Positions 34,819 through 44,594 are shown, numbered from the stretch's first letter. The stretch is DNA of 55,669 nucleotides from Candidatus Gastranaerophilales bacterium (GCA_028689995.1 JAQVCB010000002.1:1-55669), one strand, 5' to 3'. A program made the numbers and translations. Notes: a model not told the origin generated them from the sequence alone.

Positions 34819-36378
34819 ATGAAAAATTATAAAAAAGCCCAGCAAATAGTAGAATTTGCACTTGTTGTGCCTGTAATAATAGTAATCTTTATGTTCATTA
34901 TAGAGATAGGTTTTATCTTAAATGCAAGAATAGCAATTACTGAAGCTGTCAGAATCAGTTTAACAAAAGTAAACCAGCTAACTGACAAGACTGAAGATGA
35001 AATTAAATCAACTCTGGAAAATTCAATAGTAAATTATGTTTCCTCATATAATTTGCCGAATTCAGATTCAATTTTCGTAAATATTATTGAACCGTCAGCT
35101 GGTAACAGTCAGCAAACTGCCATAATAAAAGTTAATTACAAATATCAGCCTGTCTTTAATCTCTTAAATTTTTCAGAGCAGAGTATTTTTCCGCATGAAT
35201 TTGATTTTTGCAGTTATCAGGTTGTAAATGAAGCTTTATTTAATTCTAATAATACTACTTCATTTTTAACTTCTGATGAGTTATCAAATTCTTTTACTAC
35301 AGATTCATCAATATTAACAGATGAGAATATAGACGGAATAGATTTTAGAGCACAAATAGCATTCCTGATTGGATTTTCAGGAGGAACTACTGATTATGAT
35401 TATGCAAGATTGTTTAACTGGTGGGGAGAAGATTTACTGCCTCCTAATCTTGCTTTAAGCATACAAAGCGGTCATCTGATAGTAAAATCACCTTATTATC
35501 CAACAACTCCGGAAGGAGAATGGTTAGATACAGGAATTCCTTATACATGGGTGCTTACTTCTTTGGGAATTAGTCATTCTATTTATACTTCAAACACCTA
35601 CTCAACATTAGATTTTAATAAACTGACATTTAGTCTTTTCATTGATGGTATATCTCCCGCCTTTGGCAGCTATGATTCAATAAATTCTATATCAGGTAAT
35701 TCAGACCTTGAAACCATTAAAAATTACACGTTCCTCAGCACAAACTATGTATTAAAATTATTTATACCATGCACTACAAGAAAACCGGATGATACTACCG
35801 TATATAATTTTCAATTCAATCTTACAAATGGAGTATATGCAGGTGTAACATTACCAAATACTACTATCGTTGACTGTTATATTGATAGTGACGGAGATGG
35901 AATTCCTGACGCATGGGATGATAATCCTGAATATCCTGATTCAGATGGAGATGGTGTATCAGATGGACAACAATTATCTGTTGGATTGCTTAAAACAGCT
36001 TCAACAACCCCATCTCTACCAGATGAAACTTCTACAGGTATTACAACCCTATCCAACATATTCATAGCAACTCCTTTTAAAATAGATGGTTCTTTAAATT
36101 CCCATTCCTCAAATAGTTTTACCCCTCCTCCATTTTTAGTTGAATTAGGTACATATACTGACGGATCACTTTATTTTAAAAAAGACAGCACTACATATAT
36201 AAGGAAATTATCCTTCCTAAATTCATTAATTGATAAATCAAATTTTATTAATGGGACATGTGATAGTTTAACAGCCGGTATATGTGATGCTTCAGCAACA
36301 ACAATAAATCTTGATAACTCAAGAGAATTAAATGCTCTTAACAATATTTTTAGTTCAACAAACAAGGTCGTGCATTAA
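34819..36378 (+). CDS. TadE-like pilus-associated protein with calcium-loop repeats
   Basis: A 519-residue protein. Residues 1-45 have the TadE pseudopilin start: KKAQQIVEFALVVPVIIV and a membrane helix, then ARIAITEAVRISL. The E of VEF follows the probable cleavage site. The large C-terminal part is unusual for TadE (normally under 200 residues). It contains IDSDGDGIPDAWDDNPEY and DSDGDGVSDGQ, thrombospondin-3-like calcium loops. It would be exported by the Tad machinery and stay at the membrane or in a minor pilin role. It is directly followed by the TadG-like gene (stop and start abut). Confidence 0.75.
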   Translation: MKNYKKAQQIVEFALVVPVIIVIFMFIIEIGFILNARIAITEAVRISLTKVNQLTDKTEDEIKSTLENSIVNYVSSYNLPNSDSIFVNIIEPSAGNSQQTAIIKVNYKYQPVFNLLNFSEQSIFPHEFDFCSYQVVNEALFNSNNTTSFLTSDELSNSFTTDSSILTDENIDGIDFRAQIAFLIGFSGGTTDYDYARLFNWWGEDLLPPNLALSIQSGHLIVKSPYYPTTPEGEWLDTGIPYTWVLTSLGISHSIYTSNTYSTLDFNKLTFSLFIDGISPAFGSYDSINSISGNSDLETIKNYTFLSTNYVLKLFIPCTTRKPDDTTVYNFQFNLTNGVYAGVTLPNTTIVDCYIDSDGDGIPDAWDDNPEYPDSDGDGVSDGQQLSVGLLKTASTTPSLPDETSTGITTLSNIFIATPFKIDGSLNSHSSNSFTPPPFLVELGTYTDGSLYFKKDSTTYIRKLSFLNSLIDKSNFINGTCDSLTAGICDASATTINLDNSRELNALNNIFSSTNKVVH

Positions 36379-37794
36379 ATGAAAAAAAGACAGGGTAATT
36401 CTTTAGTAGTTTTTGTTTTTGGCGTAACAGCAATACTTGCACTTGCAAGCCTTGTTGTAGATATCGGCATACTTATAAATTGTCAGGATGAGCTGCAAAA
36501 AGCTGTAGAATCCGCTGCTCTTGTTGGAGCCTCAGAACTTGAACCTCAACAAAGTTCTGGCAACGTCTTTATTGATTCAAGCACAATTGAAAACGTAATG
36601 ACAGAAACATTCAATAAAATGATTCAGGAAAATTCTCTTATAAATAATATTAATCCCATATTTAACCCGGATAATGACATTAAAATAACATCAAAAGCTA
36701 TAAGAATTGCAGCCACTGCTCATGTTAATACATATTTTACAGGGTTTATCGGATTTAACGGATTTACAGTCACAGCAAAAGCAGCAGCAATTTCTGTACC
36801 GGCATATTTAAGCAGTAAATTTCCTACTCCTGACGGCAGTATAGATGATACAAATACAAATTTAAGAACGCCAATAGGAGGGAATACAAGCCAAAGCTTT
36901 AATGGAACGAATTGGGAATATGACAATATCTATGGATATCCTGATAATAAAGCTATATCACTTGGACCTGGCGGTTATATAACCATAAAACTTCCCGCAC
37001 CGCTTGTTGATAATATTGGTGCTGATTTATTTATTAAAGAACTCGGAAACCTTAAAGGTTACTTTGTCTTTGCTGGCAATGATGATCCCGACACTCCCGG
37101 AGAAATCAAATGGGTAAATATAAGCTGTACAGGTATTCCTACCGGCACAAAACAAAACGATAGAGTAGGAGCATACTACACTGATACTATTATCAACAGC
37201 GTTCGACAGGCAAAATTTTACGGAAGTGGTTATTTTGATCTTGGAATGAAATGTATTGATCCATCAGGTGGAACAACATATGACGGTGCAAGTACAACCG
37301 CTGATAACATAAAAAATGCAAAATATTTAAGAATTATTGATGATAATGTCGAAGACGGTTATATGGCAGATGATCCAAGCCAACCTGTGATTTTAGCGGG
37401 AGATCATTCTTCAGTTACACCCGGCGTAAATATTGATGCCATAGCCGTACTTCACCATACAATGCTTATTGACTATGCTGATCTTGACGAAGATAGTGAG
37501 TCTGGAGGAGGAGATGGTTTAATTGATATACTTGAAAAAATTATCGGTATAGACCAACTTCCTTTACCTGCTGATTGCACTGGCAATTGTACTGCTACTG
37601 ACTTCGATGGAGACGAAATTGACGACATTACAGAATATATAGGAAGATGGTATGACAATTCAGACAATATAATGACAAACATAATGACTAGTGGAGCATC
37701 AGCATCCAAAATTATAATGACAAGTCCTCGTAATGCCATGACAGGCACATCTAACAAGGATAGTCAAGGATTAGGTATTATTAATGTTAAATAA
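36379..37794 (+). CDS. TadG-like protein with calcium-loop repeats
   Basis: A 471-residue protein with the Tad N-terminal segment: RQGNSLVVFVFGVTAILALA, a helix, then DIGILINCQDELQKAVESAA. The middle is rich in beta-type and glycine-containing sequence. Acidic loops follow at about residues 370-420 (DLDEDSESGGGDGLID, TDFDGDEIDDI), which could bind calcium as in the preceding gene. It starts in the first base after the TadE-like stop, so both are co-translated. Its stop abuts the cdd stop on the other strand with no gap. Confidence 0.75.
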   Translation: MKKRQGNSLVVFVFGVTAILALASLVVDIGILINCQDELQKAVESAALVGASELEPQQSSGNVFIDSSTIENVMTETFNKMIQENSLINNINPIFNPDNDIKITSKAIRIAATAHVNTYFTGFIGFNGFTVTAKAAAISVPAYLSSKFPTPDGSIDDTNTNLRTPIGGNTSQSFNGTNWEYDNIYGYPDNKAISLGPGGYITIKLPAPLVDNIGADLFIKELGNLKGYFVFAGNDDPDTPGEIKWVNISCTGIPTGTKQNDRVGAYYTDTIINSVRQAKFYGSGYFDLGMKCIDPSGGTTYDGASTTADNIKNAKYLRIIDDNVEDGYMADDPSQPVILAGDHSSVTPGVNIDAIAVLHHTMLIDYADLDEDSESGGGDGLIDILEKIIGIDQLPLPADCTGNCTATDFDGDEIDDITEYIGRWYDNSDNIMTNIMTSGASASKIIMTSPRNAMTGTSNKDSQGLGIINVK

Positions 37795-38199
37795 CTATAA
37801 TCTGAATGTATGAGGAAGAAGCTCTAAGATTGTATGAACTAAAGGAGTCCTATCCTCATTTTCAACTATTATCATTGCATCTTTAGAAAATTCAGAAATC
37901 CATTGCCTACATGCCCCACAGGGATAACATAACTTAGAATCCGGACTTGATATTGCAACTGCAACAATTCCAGAATTTTTCCCATCAGCAACTGCCGTTG
38001 AAATTGCATTTCTTTCAGCGCAAATACTTAATCCATAACTGGCATTTTCAACATTGCAACCTTTATATGTACTTCCATCATCAAAAAGAACTACAGCACC
38101 AACTCTAAATTTAGAATATGGGGCATAGGCGCATTCTGAAGCTTTAGACGCTAATAGGAGTAACTTCTGTTGTTGAGTCTTGTTGAGCATCAATAACAT
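37795..38199 (-). CDS. cdd: Cytidine deaminase
   Basis: Converts cytidine and deoxycytidine to uridine and deoxyuridine. A 134-residue enzyme with substrate loop [11 protein letters not shown], catalytic E62 in CAERNA, and zinc ligands C60, C94 and C97 (PCGACRQW). The ATG at 38199 lies inside pyrG and gives a 56-base overlap; the in-frame ATG at 38190 shortens it to 47. No start lies between the pyrG stop and the conserved ALASKA-type helix, so the overlap is real. It is the last gene of gatC-pyrG-cdd. Confidence 0.93.
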   Translation of the reverse strand: MLLMLNKTQQQKLLLLASKASECAYAPYSKFRVGAVVLFDDGSTYKGCNVENASYGLSICAERNAISTAVADGKNSGIVAVAISSPDSKLCYPCGACRQWISEFSKDAMIIVENEDRTPLVHTILELLPHTFRL

Positions 38200-39793
38200 C
38201 CTTTAAAGCAGCTTTAATTAGTCCTGAAAACATAGGATGCGGATTATCGGGTCTTGATTTGAATTCAGGATGGAATTGACTTGCTGCAAACCACTTATGA
38301 CCGGGAAGCTCAATAATTTCAACCAGCTTTTTATCCGGGGAAAGTCCTGAAAATACAATGCCGGCTCTTTCAAGCTGCTCCCTATAGTTATTATTTACTT
38401 CATATCTGTGTCTGTGTCTTTCAAAAATCACATTAGTTTCATAAGCTTCTTTAACTCTTGAACCTTCTTGCAGATGACATTCATAAGAACCTAATCTCAA
38501 AGTACCGCCATATTCTGTAAAGCCTTCCTGATCAGGTAGTAAATCTATCACAGGATGAGGTGTTTCGGTTTCAAATTCTGTACTGTTTGCATTTTTAAGT
38601 TTTGCAACATTTCTTGCAAATTCAATAACAGCACATTGCATTCCAAGACAAAGTCCCAAAAATGGAATATTCATTTCCCTTGCAATTTGAACAACGTTAA
38701 TTTTTCCCTCTATGCCGCGAATACCAAATCCGCCAGGAACAACAATACCGTCTACACCAGCAAGAACTTCTTTTGCTTTTTCAAAATCAACACATTCTTC
38801 AGATGCAACCCATTTTAATTCAATAGCAGCACCGACTGCGGCTCCTGCATGTTTTAATGATTCAACAACAGAAATATATGCATCGGACAATTTAGTATAT
38901 TTACCTGCTATAGCTATTTTTACAGTATGCTTTGGATTCTTGATTCCCGTAACAAGATCTCTCCATGAATCCATATCTGGCTCAGTATCTTCTATGTTAA
39001 GTCTTTTAAGAACTTCCTTATCAAGATTTTCTGCTGCCAGTGCTAAGGGGACTTCATAAATAGATTTTAAATCCTTGCATTCAATAACAGCTTCTGAAGG
39101 TACGCTTGTGAATAGAGCAAGTTTTTTTCTTTCTGCTTTAGGTATTGATTTTTGTGATCTGCAAACCAGAATATCAGGTTGAATACCAATACTTCTTAAA
39201 GTAATTACACTATGTTGTGAAGGTTTTGTTTTCAATTCACCTGCTGCATTCAAATATGGAACAAGTGTTACATGAATAAATACCGCATTACCAAAACCTG
39301 CTTCAATTTTGAATTGTCTTATTGCTTCAAGAAAAGGCAGACCTTCAATATCTCCGACGGTTCCGCCAATTTCTGCTATAAGAAAATCAGGTTTATTCTT
39401 GGCAGCGTCTTTTATGCGACTTTTAATTTCATTTGTAATATGAGGAATTGTCTGAACAGTAGCACCCAGATAATCCCCTTTTCTCTCCTTGGTTATTACA
39501 CTTAAATAAATGCTCCCTGAAGTAACATTATTCACTCTTCCAAGATTTGTATTGGTGAATCTTTCATAATGTCCCAGATCAAGGTCTGTTTCTGCACCAT
39601 CATCGGTAACAAAAACTTCACCATGCTGAAAAGGACTCATTGTTCCCGGGTCAACATTTATATAAGGGTCAAATTTTTGAATTGTAACAGAATAACCTCT
39701 TGCTCTTAGAAGTTTACCTAACGATGCCGCAACAATACCCTTTCCAAGAGAACTTACTACTCCACCAGTCACGAAAATATATTTAGTAACCAT
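38144..39793 (-). CDS. pyrG: CTP synthase
   Basis: Makes CTP from UTP with glutamine as nitrogen donor. A 549-residue protein with the synthetase domain ([20 protein letters not shown], then [20 protein letters not shown]) and a class I glutamine amidotransferase domain ([11 protein letters not shown] with its nucleophile cysteine, and [12 protein letters not shown]). The last 18 residues are an extension beyond the usual end and overlap cdd. AAAGGA lies ten bases before the ATG at 39793. Its role links to cdd in pyrimidine balance. Confidence 0.97.
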   Translation of the reverse strand: MVTKYIFVTGGVVSSLGKGIVAASLGKLLRARGYSVTIQKFDPYINVDPGTMSPFQHGEVFVTDDGAETDLDLGHYERFTNTNLGRVNNVTSGSIYLSVITKERKGDYLGATVQTIPHITNEIKSRIKDAAKNKPDFLIAEIGGTVGDIEGLPFLEAIRQFKIEAGFGNAVFIHVTLVPYLNAAGELKTKPSQHSVITLRSIGIQPDILVCRSQKSIPKAERKKLALFTSVPSEAVIECKDLKSIYEVPLALAAENLDKEVLKRLNIEDTEPDMDSWRDLVTGIKNPKHTVKIAIAGKYTKLSDAYISVVESLKHAGAAVGAAIELKWVASEECVDFEKAKEVLAGVDGIVVPGGFGIRGIEGKINVVQIAREMNIPFLGLCLGMQCAVIEFARNVAKLKNANSTEFETETPHPVIDLLPDQEGFTEYGGTLRLGSYECHLQEGSRVKEAYETNVIFERHRHRYEVNNNYREQLERAGIVFSGLSPDKKLVEIIELPGHKWFAASQFHPEFKSRPDNPHPMFSGLIKAALKDVIDAQQDSTTEVTPISV

Positions 39794-39841
39794 TTTTAAA
39801 TAATCCTTTGCTGAAATAAAATATAAAATACTCTTTTATGC

Positions 39842-40126
39842 TTAATCTATGATCTTTGGAACTTTAAAGTATCCATCTTCTTCCTGTGGTGCATTTTTTA
39901 AAATTTCTTCACGACTACAAGATTGAGTGATTATATCTTCTCTTACCACATTAACCGCTTGAACAGGATGAGCCATAGGTTCTATGTTTTCGGTATTGAC
40001 TTCTTTAAGCTGATTGAAATAATCCAATAATTTGCCTAACTGATCAGCAAATTTGATCTTTTCATCTTCGCTCAATTCCAGTCTGGCTAATTTTGCAACG
40101 TGTTCAACTTCTTTTAATGTAATCAA
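39842..40126 (-). CDS. gatC: Asp/Glu-tRNA amidotransferase subunit C
   Basis: Small stabilising subunit of the GatCAB complex that amidates mischarged Glu-tRNA(Gln) and Asp-tRNA(Asn). The TTG at 40126 is chosen as start because ATTGGAGTG lies just upstream and the product (94 residues, beginning LITLKEVEHVAKLARLEL) then has the family N-terminus; an upstream ATG at 40168 would add 14 unlike residues. The LDYFNQLKEVNTENIEPMAH block is typical. gatA and gatB are not in the window. pyrG follows after 48 bases. Confidence 0.9.
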   Translation of the reverse strand: MITLKEVEHVAKLARLELSEDEKIKFADQLGKLLDYFNQLKEVNTENIEPMAHPVQAVNVVREDIITQSCSREEILKNAPQEEDGYFKVPKIID

Positions 40127-40213
40127 TTTTTCACTCCAATATAATTGTGAAATTTTTCTCCTAAACATGTTTTATCATAGACAATAACTATAGTAAACGA
40201 ACGAATCATAAAA

Positions 40214-41704
40214 CTATAACTCTTGATTCGAGAATAAAATAACTCTGTTTCTTCCTTCCTGTTTTGCTTTATACAAAGCAGAATCCGCCTCCTTAAAAAT
40301 CTTTGTAAAATCAGGATATTTAGGATCAAATACACTAATTCCGATACTTATTGTTATTGAAACATTTTTTACATTAGTTAAGTTAAATGAAGAAATATCA
40401 AATTTAGACTTTTCAATTCTTTCTCTTAACCTGTTTGCAATTAATAAAGCTTTAGGAACAGTTGTATCTGGTAGCAACAGACAAAATTCCTCTCCTCCAT
40501 ACCTTGCTGCAATATCATAGGTACGAATTTCTTCTCTTATTATTTTAGCTACATTATAAAGTATTTCATCTCCAACAAGATGACCAAATGTATCATTTAC
40601 AGATTTAAAATAATCAATATCCAGTAACATAAAACATAAATGAGATTTTTTTCTTTTTGCAATATTGATTTCCTGTTCAAGCCTTGTTTCAAATTGTCTT
40701 CTGTTATTTAAGCCTGTTAAAGCATCAATAGTCGCCTGTTTTAAAGTTTCAGCATAATATTCAGCTTTTTCCACAGTTATATTTGATTGCCGAATAAGCT
40801 GTTCCATATAAAAAATATCCTTTTCGTCCAGTTTATTATTTTTTCCATCAATTAAAACAACACCGATATTTATTCCTTCTTTCAAAAGCGGGAATACGCC
40901 AAAATGACCATCATTAGAAATATTATAAGTTAAAGCATTTTCATTTTTTTTCAACAAATTATTCAGTCCGTCATAACAATATTTTTTCGGCCATAAAAGC
41001 TTATATTTTGAATTTTCATCTTTGTAAAAAATAGAGATTTGTTTGTTTATAGCAAATTTGCTTATACTTTCACCTATCAGCGGTAAAATATAGTTTAATT
41101 CATATTGCGATTCAATTAGTTTTGCAATATCTTTCATTGCTTTATAAAATTCAACGTTTTGCTGCATAAAGTAATTGAGTTTATTATTAATTATTGCTGT
41201 AGAAATCTGTGTTGCTGCTATATTTAAACTCATTATAAAATCCAGATTCTGACAGTCAGGTGTAAACTCATCCGTTTGCAGCTCAATCAAACCTATAACC
41301 TCATTCTTATCGGTTATAGGCAAAACAAGTACAGCTTTATTATCTTTAATAATCTTGCTTATTTCAGCTCTCAAAACCTTTTCCTTATTATCAAATTTAA
41401 CCAGACTATCATTTATAAGAAAACCTCGACCCTGTTGAGGAATCAGAACTTTAAAAAAATTAATCAGTCTTTCTTTATCATCAACTTTACTCAAAATATT
41501 CCAGTTTCTGCTAAAGTCACTGAAAGTATCAAAATTTTCTTCATATAGTAATATTTTTAGATAATTAATCTTAAAAAAAATGCAAAAAATAGTCTTAATT
41601 GATTTTATTAAGTCTTCAGAAGAAATGTTTTCATTTAATGCTCTGGCTACTTCCCAGAGAAAAGTCAATTCAATGACTTTTTTTGAATCATTAAAAGTTT
41701 GCAA
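40214..41704 (-). CDS. Diguanylate cyclase with GAF-like sensor
   Basis: A 496-residue cytoplasmic protein. The first 320 residues hold two GAF-like domains (ALVLPITDKNEVIGLIELQ; FPLLKEGINIGVVLIDGK). The GGDEF domain (about residues 330-490) has LTGLNNRRQFE, MLLDIDYFKSVNDTFGH, the active GGEEF at residue 403 and an inhibitory RxxD site (RTYD) five residues before it. It should therefore make cyclic di-GMP and be product-inhibited. It precedes gatC by 87 bases, perhaps by read-through only. Confidence 0.9.
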   Translation of the reverse strand: MQTFNDSKKVIELTFLWEVARALNENISSEDLIKSIKTIFCIFFKINYLKILLYEENFDTFSDFSRNWNILSKVDDKERLINFFKVLIPQQGRGFLINDSLVKFDNKEKVLRAEISKIIKDNKAVLVLPITDKNEVIGLIELQTDEFTPDCQNLDFIMSLNIAATQISTAIINNKLNYFMQQNVEFYKAMKDIAKLIESQYELNYILPLIGESISKFAINKQISIFYKDENSKYKLLWPKKYCYDGLNNLLKKNENALTYNISNDGHFGVFPLLKEGINIGVVLIDGKNNKLDEKDIFYMEQLIRQSNITVEKAEYYAETLKQATIDALTGLNNRRQFETRLEQEINIAKRKKSHLCFMLLDIDYFKSVNDTFGHLVGDEILYNVAKIIREEIRTYDIAARYGGEEFCLLLPDTTVPKALLIANRLRERIEKSKFDISSFNLTNVKNVSITISIGISVFDPKYPDFTKIFKEADSALYKAKQEGRNRVILFSNQEL

Positions 41705-42011
41705 AGTTCCTCTCCAAATATTGTTGAATTACTATATTATTACTCATTTTAATGTAACTCGGCATCAAAGGAATGTTGAAAAATAGTTAAATAGCTCTTA
41801 TTTTCTATTTTGTAACACGACCCTATCAAAAGTGAAAAATGGTGGAAACGGTCAGTTTTCGACATTTTGACACTAGACGTGAGGGACGTAAGACGAAACA
41901 AAAAACAAAGTTTTTTGAATTCGTCAACAGTCCCATCAAGCCGCATAAATAATTACTTATTGATGCAGGATTTTTACCGTTTTTACCGACAGCCGGATAA
42001 TACTGACTGCT
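41705..42011. other. Intergenic region with GACGAA hairpin
   Basis: Contains the hairpin at 41892-41925 and a G/C-richer patch around 41820-41945. No supported gene. Confidence 0.4.
41892..41925. other. Two-part hairpin of unknown role
   Basis: GACGAA (41892-41897) pairs with TTCGTC (41920-41925) and the inside CAAAAAAC (41899-41906) with GTTTTTTG (41910-41917). It lies between the HDOD gene and the diguanylate cyclase gene and could be a terminator or processing site. Confidence 0.4.
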
Positions 42012-43217
42012 CTATTTAAAAAATGATTCAAGGTCTCCAATATTTTCGATTTCTTCAATAATTTGAGAATTAATAACTAAAAGGTCATCCTCATTTATCC
42101 CCAGATAATCAAGTACTTCTTTATTAAATAACTTTGCATCAAAACTATTCAGATCAAGAGCTATATGAGACAAGATATTTCCGACGTTGACAATACTTGC
42201 TAATTTCTTATTTTTAATTGAATTCATTGGATCATGATGATGTCGAATAACTTCAGAAAGACTTTCTGGTAAATTCCATCCTTCTGCAACCATATAACCC
42301 ATATTTTGGTGAGATATTTCACAATATTCTTCTTCAGCAGCCAGTAATTCATGACCAACAAGCGGATTTGAAACTTTTTGAAGCACTAATGTATAGTTTT
42401 CATGATCATACTGATCAAGTATAACTTTCCCTATGTCGTGAAGTATTGCAGCACTAAAAATATCGTCTTCTTCATTAAATTGAAGATAATTATTTATCTT
42501 TTTCGCTGAAATAGCTGAAACAAGAGAATGTTTCCAGAATTTTTTATAATCTAATGTCTTTATTAAATCATTTTTTGGTGAAAATATCTTAAAAATACTT
42601 GAAGATAGTACCAACCCCCTCATTGTAGTAAATCCAAGAATTGTTACAGCCTGCTGAATAGAACTTATCTGGCGGGGGAACCCGTAATAAGCAGAATTAA
42701 CAAGTCTTAAAACTCTGGTTGTAAGTCCCGGATCATGAAAAATAACTCTACTTAACTGGGATGCGGAAGATCTTGGATCCTGAACAATTTCCATTACTTT
42801 GGTTACAATTTCAGGCAAAGACGGAATATCTCGAACTTTAGCCCTGATTCTTTCAGCTCTGGATATCGCTGTTGGAACTTTTTCAAGCTGAATTTTAGAT
42901 TCTGTCAGAGAATAAGTTTCAACTTTATATTTTTTTAACTCTCCCATAACCCAGGTTCTCATCGTATCATCATGTCCAAACCTGTCGAATTTTAAGATAA
43001 TTACTTGTTCAAATTCCCTTTTTGATGCGTCATTAATTAATTTTATTAGTTCCGGTTTATAATCAGGCCTGCTTTCTTCGGGTTCTTCATACATTTTCAG
43101 CAATTCAAAACCATGTTTTACACAAAACTCCTGAACTTTTTCCTTTTGAATTCTGATTTCAAGAGATCTTTCAATCTCCTGAAGCCTGTAGGAATTGATA
43201 TACCCGACAGTTTTCAA
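42012..43217 (-). CDS. HDOD protein with N-terminal serine-recombinase-like domain
   Basis: A 401-residue protein. Residues 1-107 follow the order of the serine recombinase (resolvase) catalytic domain: VGYINSYRLQ near the N-terminus, EFCVKHGFELLKMYEEPE, RPDYKPELIKLINDASKREF, VIILKFDRFGHD and VETYSLTES. The nucleophile position and one of the active arginines look altered (RFGHD where recombinases have RLSR). Residues 120-330 form an HDOD domain (IPSLPEIVTKVMEIVQDP; VNSAYYGFPRQISSIQQAVT; AILHDIGKVILDQ). HDOD domains act in signalling, often with GGDEF proteins, and one is encoded next to it. No known equivalent of the fusion comes to mind. Confidence 0.78.
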   Translation of the reverse strand: MKTVGYINSYRLQEIERSLEIRIQKEKVQEFCVKHGFELLKMYEEPEESRPDYKPELIKLINDASKREFEQVIILKFDRFGHDDTMRTWVMGELKKYKVETYSLTESKIQLEKVPTAISRAERIRAKVRDIPSLPEIVTKVMEIVQDPRSSASQLSRVIFHDPGLTTRVLRLVNSAYYGFPRQISSIQQAVTILGFTTMRGLVLSSSIFKIFSPKNDLIKTLDYKKFWKHSLVSAISAKKINNYLQFNEEDDIFSAAILHDIGKVILDQYDHENYTLVLQKVSNPLVGHELLAAEEEYCEISHQNMGYMVAEGWNLPESLSEVIRHHHDPMNSIKNKKLASIVNVGNILSHIALDLNSFDAKLFNKEVLDYLGINEDDLLVINSQIIEEIENIGDLESFFK

Positions 43218-43307
43218 TTTTTAAAATCTCCTACAAAATTCCAGCTACAGATAAAATATCCCATCAATTTATTCTACTATAATTTAGAACTAGTTTGATT
43301 AAATAAT

Positions 43308-44387
43308 TCACTTTGAAGAAGGTAAATTTTTACACACGGAACACGTCCTCATATTTTCTGTAATAGCTTTATCAAGATCTTCTGTAGGTACTACCCTTCC
43401 ATTAACATAAGTAATATCATAACTTCTTGCAGGTGATTCCCCCGATTTTTCTGTTTCATACTCGTATGATATAGCTCTTTTCGCAATAACACGCTGACTT
43501 ACTTCATTTAATATTTGATAAATATAAGCAGTTTTGAAATAATCACCTTTTACATCAAGCAAAAGCCCTGCTTTTTCTAATTCCTTTATTGATTCTCGAT
43601 ATAAAAATTTTTGCCTTAATAAAATAGCCAGATTATAATGTGCTTTATAATCTAAGGGCTCCAAATTTATTGATTTACAGTATTCCTCAAGAGATTCCAA
43701 GTAAACTCCCAGAAGCTGCATCGTTAATGCAAGGTTATAATGCGATTCATAACTGTCAGGTTCGATTTTTATGGAATTTCTATAACACTCGGCTGCTTGT
43801 TTTAAATAATCTCTTGCTTCCATACTATCAGATTTATAAAGCAGAGATTTGTTTTTATATGCAATACCAAGATTATAATAAGCTATTGCTTTACTATGCG
43901 TGATAGAAGGTTTGTTGTTAAAGACAAAAGGTAAATTCAGTATAAAAGGGTTTGTATTAATAGCCTTGTTGTACTCAACTATAGCTCTATCAATATCAAG
44001 TATTTGTTGAGACAGAACTATCCCAAGATTAATTCTTGCATTAAGATAATAAGGGTTCGCTATTAAAGCTTTTTCATAGCACGAAACTGCATTATTGTAG
44101 TCCTCATATGTTACATAAATATTTCCTAAATTGTAATTAGCTTTATAATGTTCAGGAAATAGTTTTATTGCATAATTATATTTGCCAATAGCTTCTTGAA
44201 AATGCCCTTTTTTATACTCTTCATCAGCCTGCCACACATAATAAAAAGCAGCTGTATGATACATCTGAAGTAACACCCATTTTTGAAAAAGAACGATAAG
44301 CAATATTGCAAGAACAAAAACAATAGCTGATATCGTCTTGTAAGTAATTTTTTTAAAGTTTTTTAAAATATGTTTCATTTGCATCAA
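43308..44387 (-). CDS. Membrane-anchored TPR protein
   Basis: A 359-residue protein with one N-terminal membrane helix (about residues 17-36) and at least five TPR units (ADEEYKKGHFQEAIGKYNYA; YNLGNIYVTYEDYNNAVSCY; YNLALTMQLLGVYLESLEEY). The TPR face would be periplasmic by the positive-inside rule. The C-terminus ends RTCSVCKNLPSSK with a CxxC motif, possibly redox active or metal-binding. It is a single gene on the minus strand between the pilin genes and the HDOD gene. Partners unknown. Confidence 0.8.
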   Translation of the reverse strand: MMQMKHILKNFKKITYKTISAIVFVLAILLIVLFQKWVLLQMYHTAAFYYVWQADEEYKKGHFQEAIGKYNYAIKLFPEHYKANYNLGNIYVTYEDYNNAVSCYEKALIANPYYLNARINLGIVLSQQILDIDRAIVEYNKAINTNPFILNLPFVFNNKPSITHSKAIAYYNLGIAYKNKSLLYKSDSMEARDYLKQAAECYRNSIKIEPDSYESHYNLALTMQLLGVYLESLEEYCKSINLEPLDYKAHYNLAILLRQKFLYRESIKELEKAGLLLDVKGDYFKTAYIYQILNEVSQRVIAKRAISYEYETEKSGESPARSYDITYVNGRVVPTEDLDKAITENMRTCSVCKNLPSSK

Positions 44388-44568
44388 GTGTTTAAAGTAA
44401 CTATATTCAACTAATTTATATACTAAAGATAAGTAATGTAATGATATATGTTTATTATACCAGTAGACTATCCAGTTAGGGAATTTATATTTTTGTCTAA
44501 ACTTGGTTTTATAATACTACACACGCATATATATTCGACTCTTACCCAGACACGATCCAGCTATTTAA

Positions 44569-44594
44569 ACCGAGCTTTGCTCGGTATTTTTTTT
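44569..44594 (+). terminator. Orphan rightward terminator
   Basis: ACCGAGC (44569-44575) pairs with GCTCGGT (44579-44585) around TTT and is followed by a run of T to 44594. With the TATAAT at 44510, a short RNA of about 70 bases is possible. Confidence 0.7.

Noticed and set aside
41749-41946. 65-codon minus-strand frame beginning MRLDGTVDEFKK
   Set aside because: No ribosome site, no gene-like features, and it runs through hairpin and intergenic sequence. Kept only as unexplained intergenic DNA.
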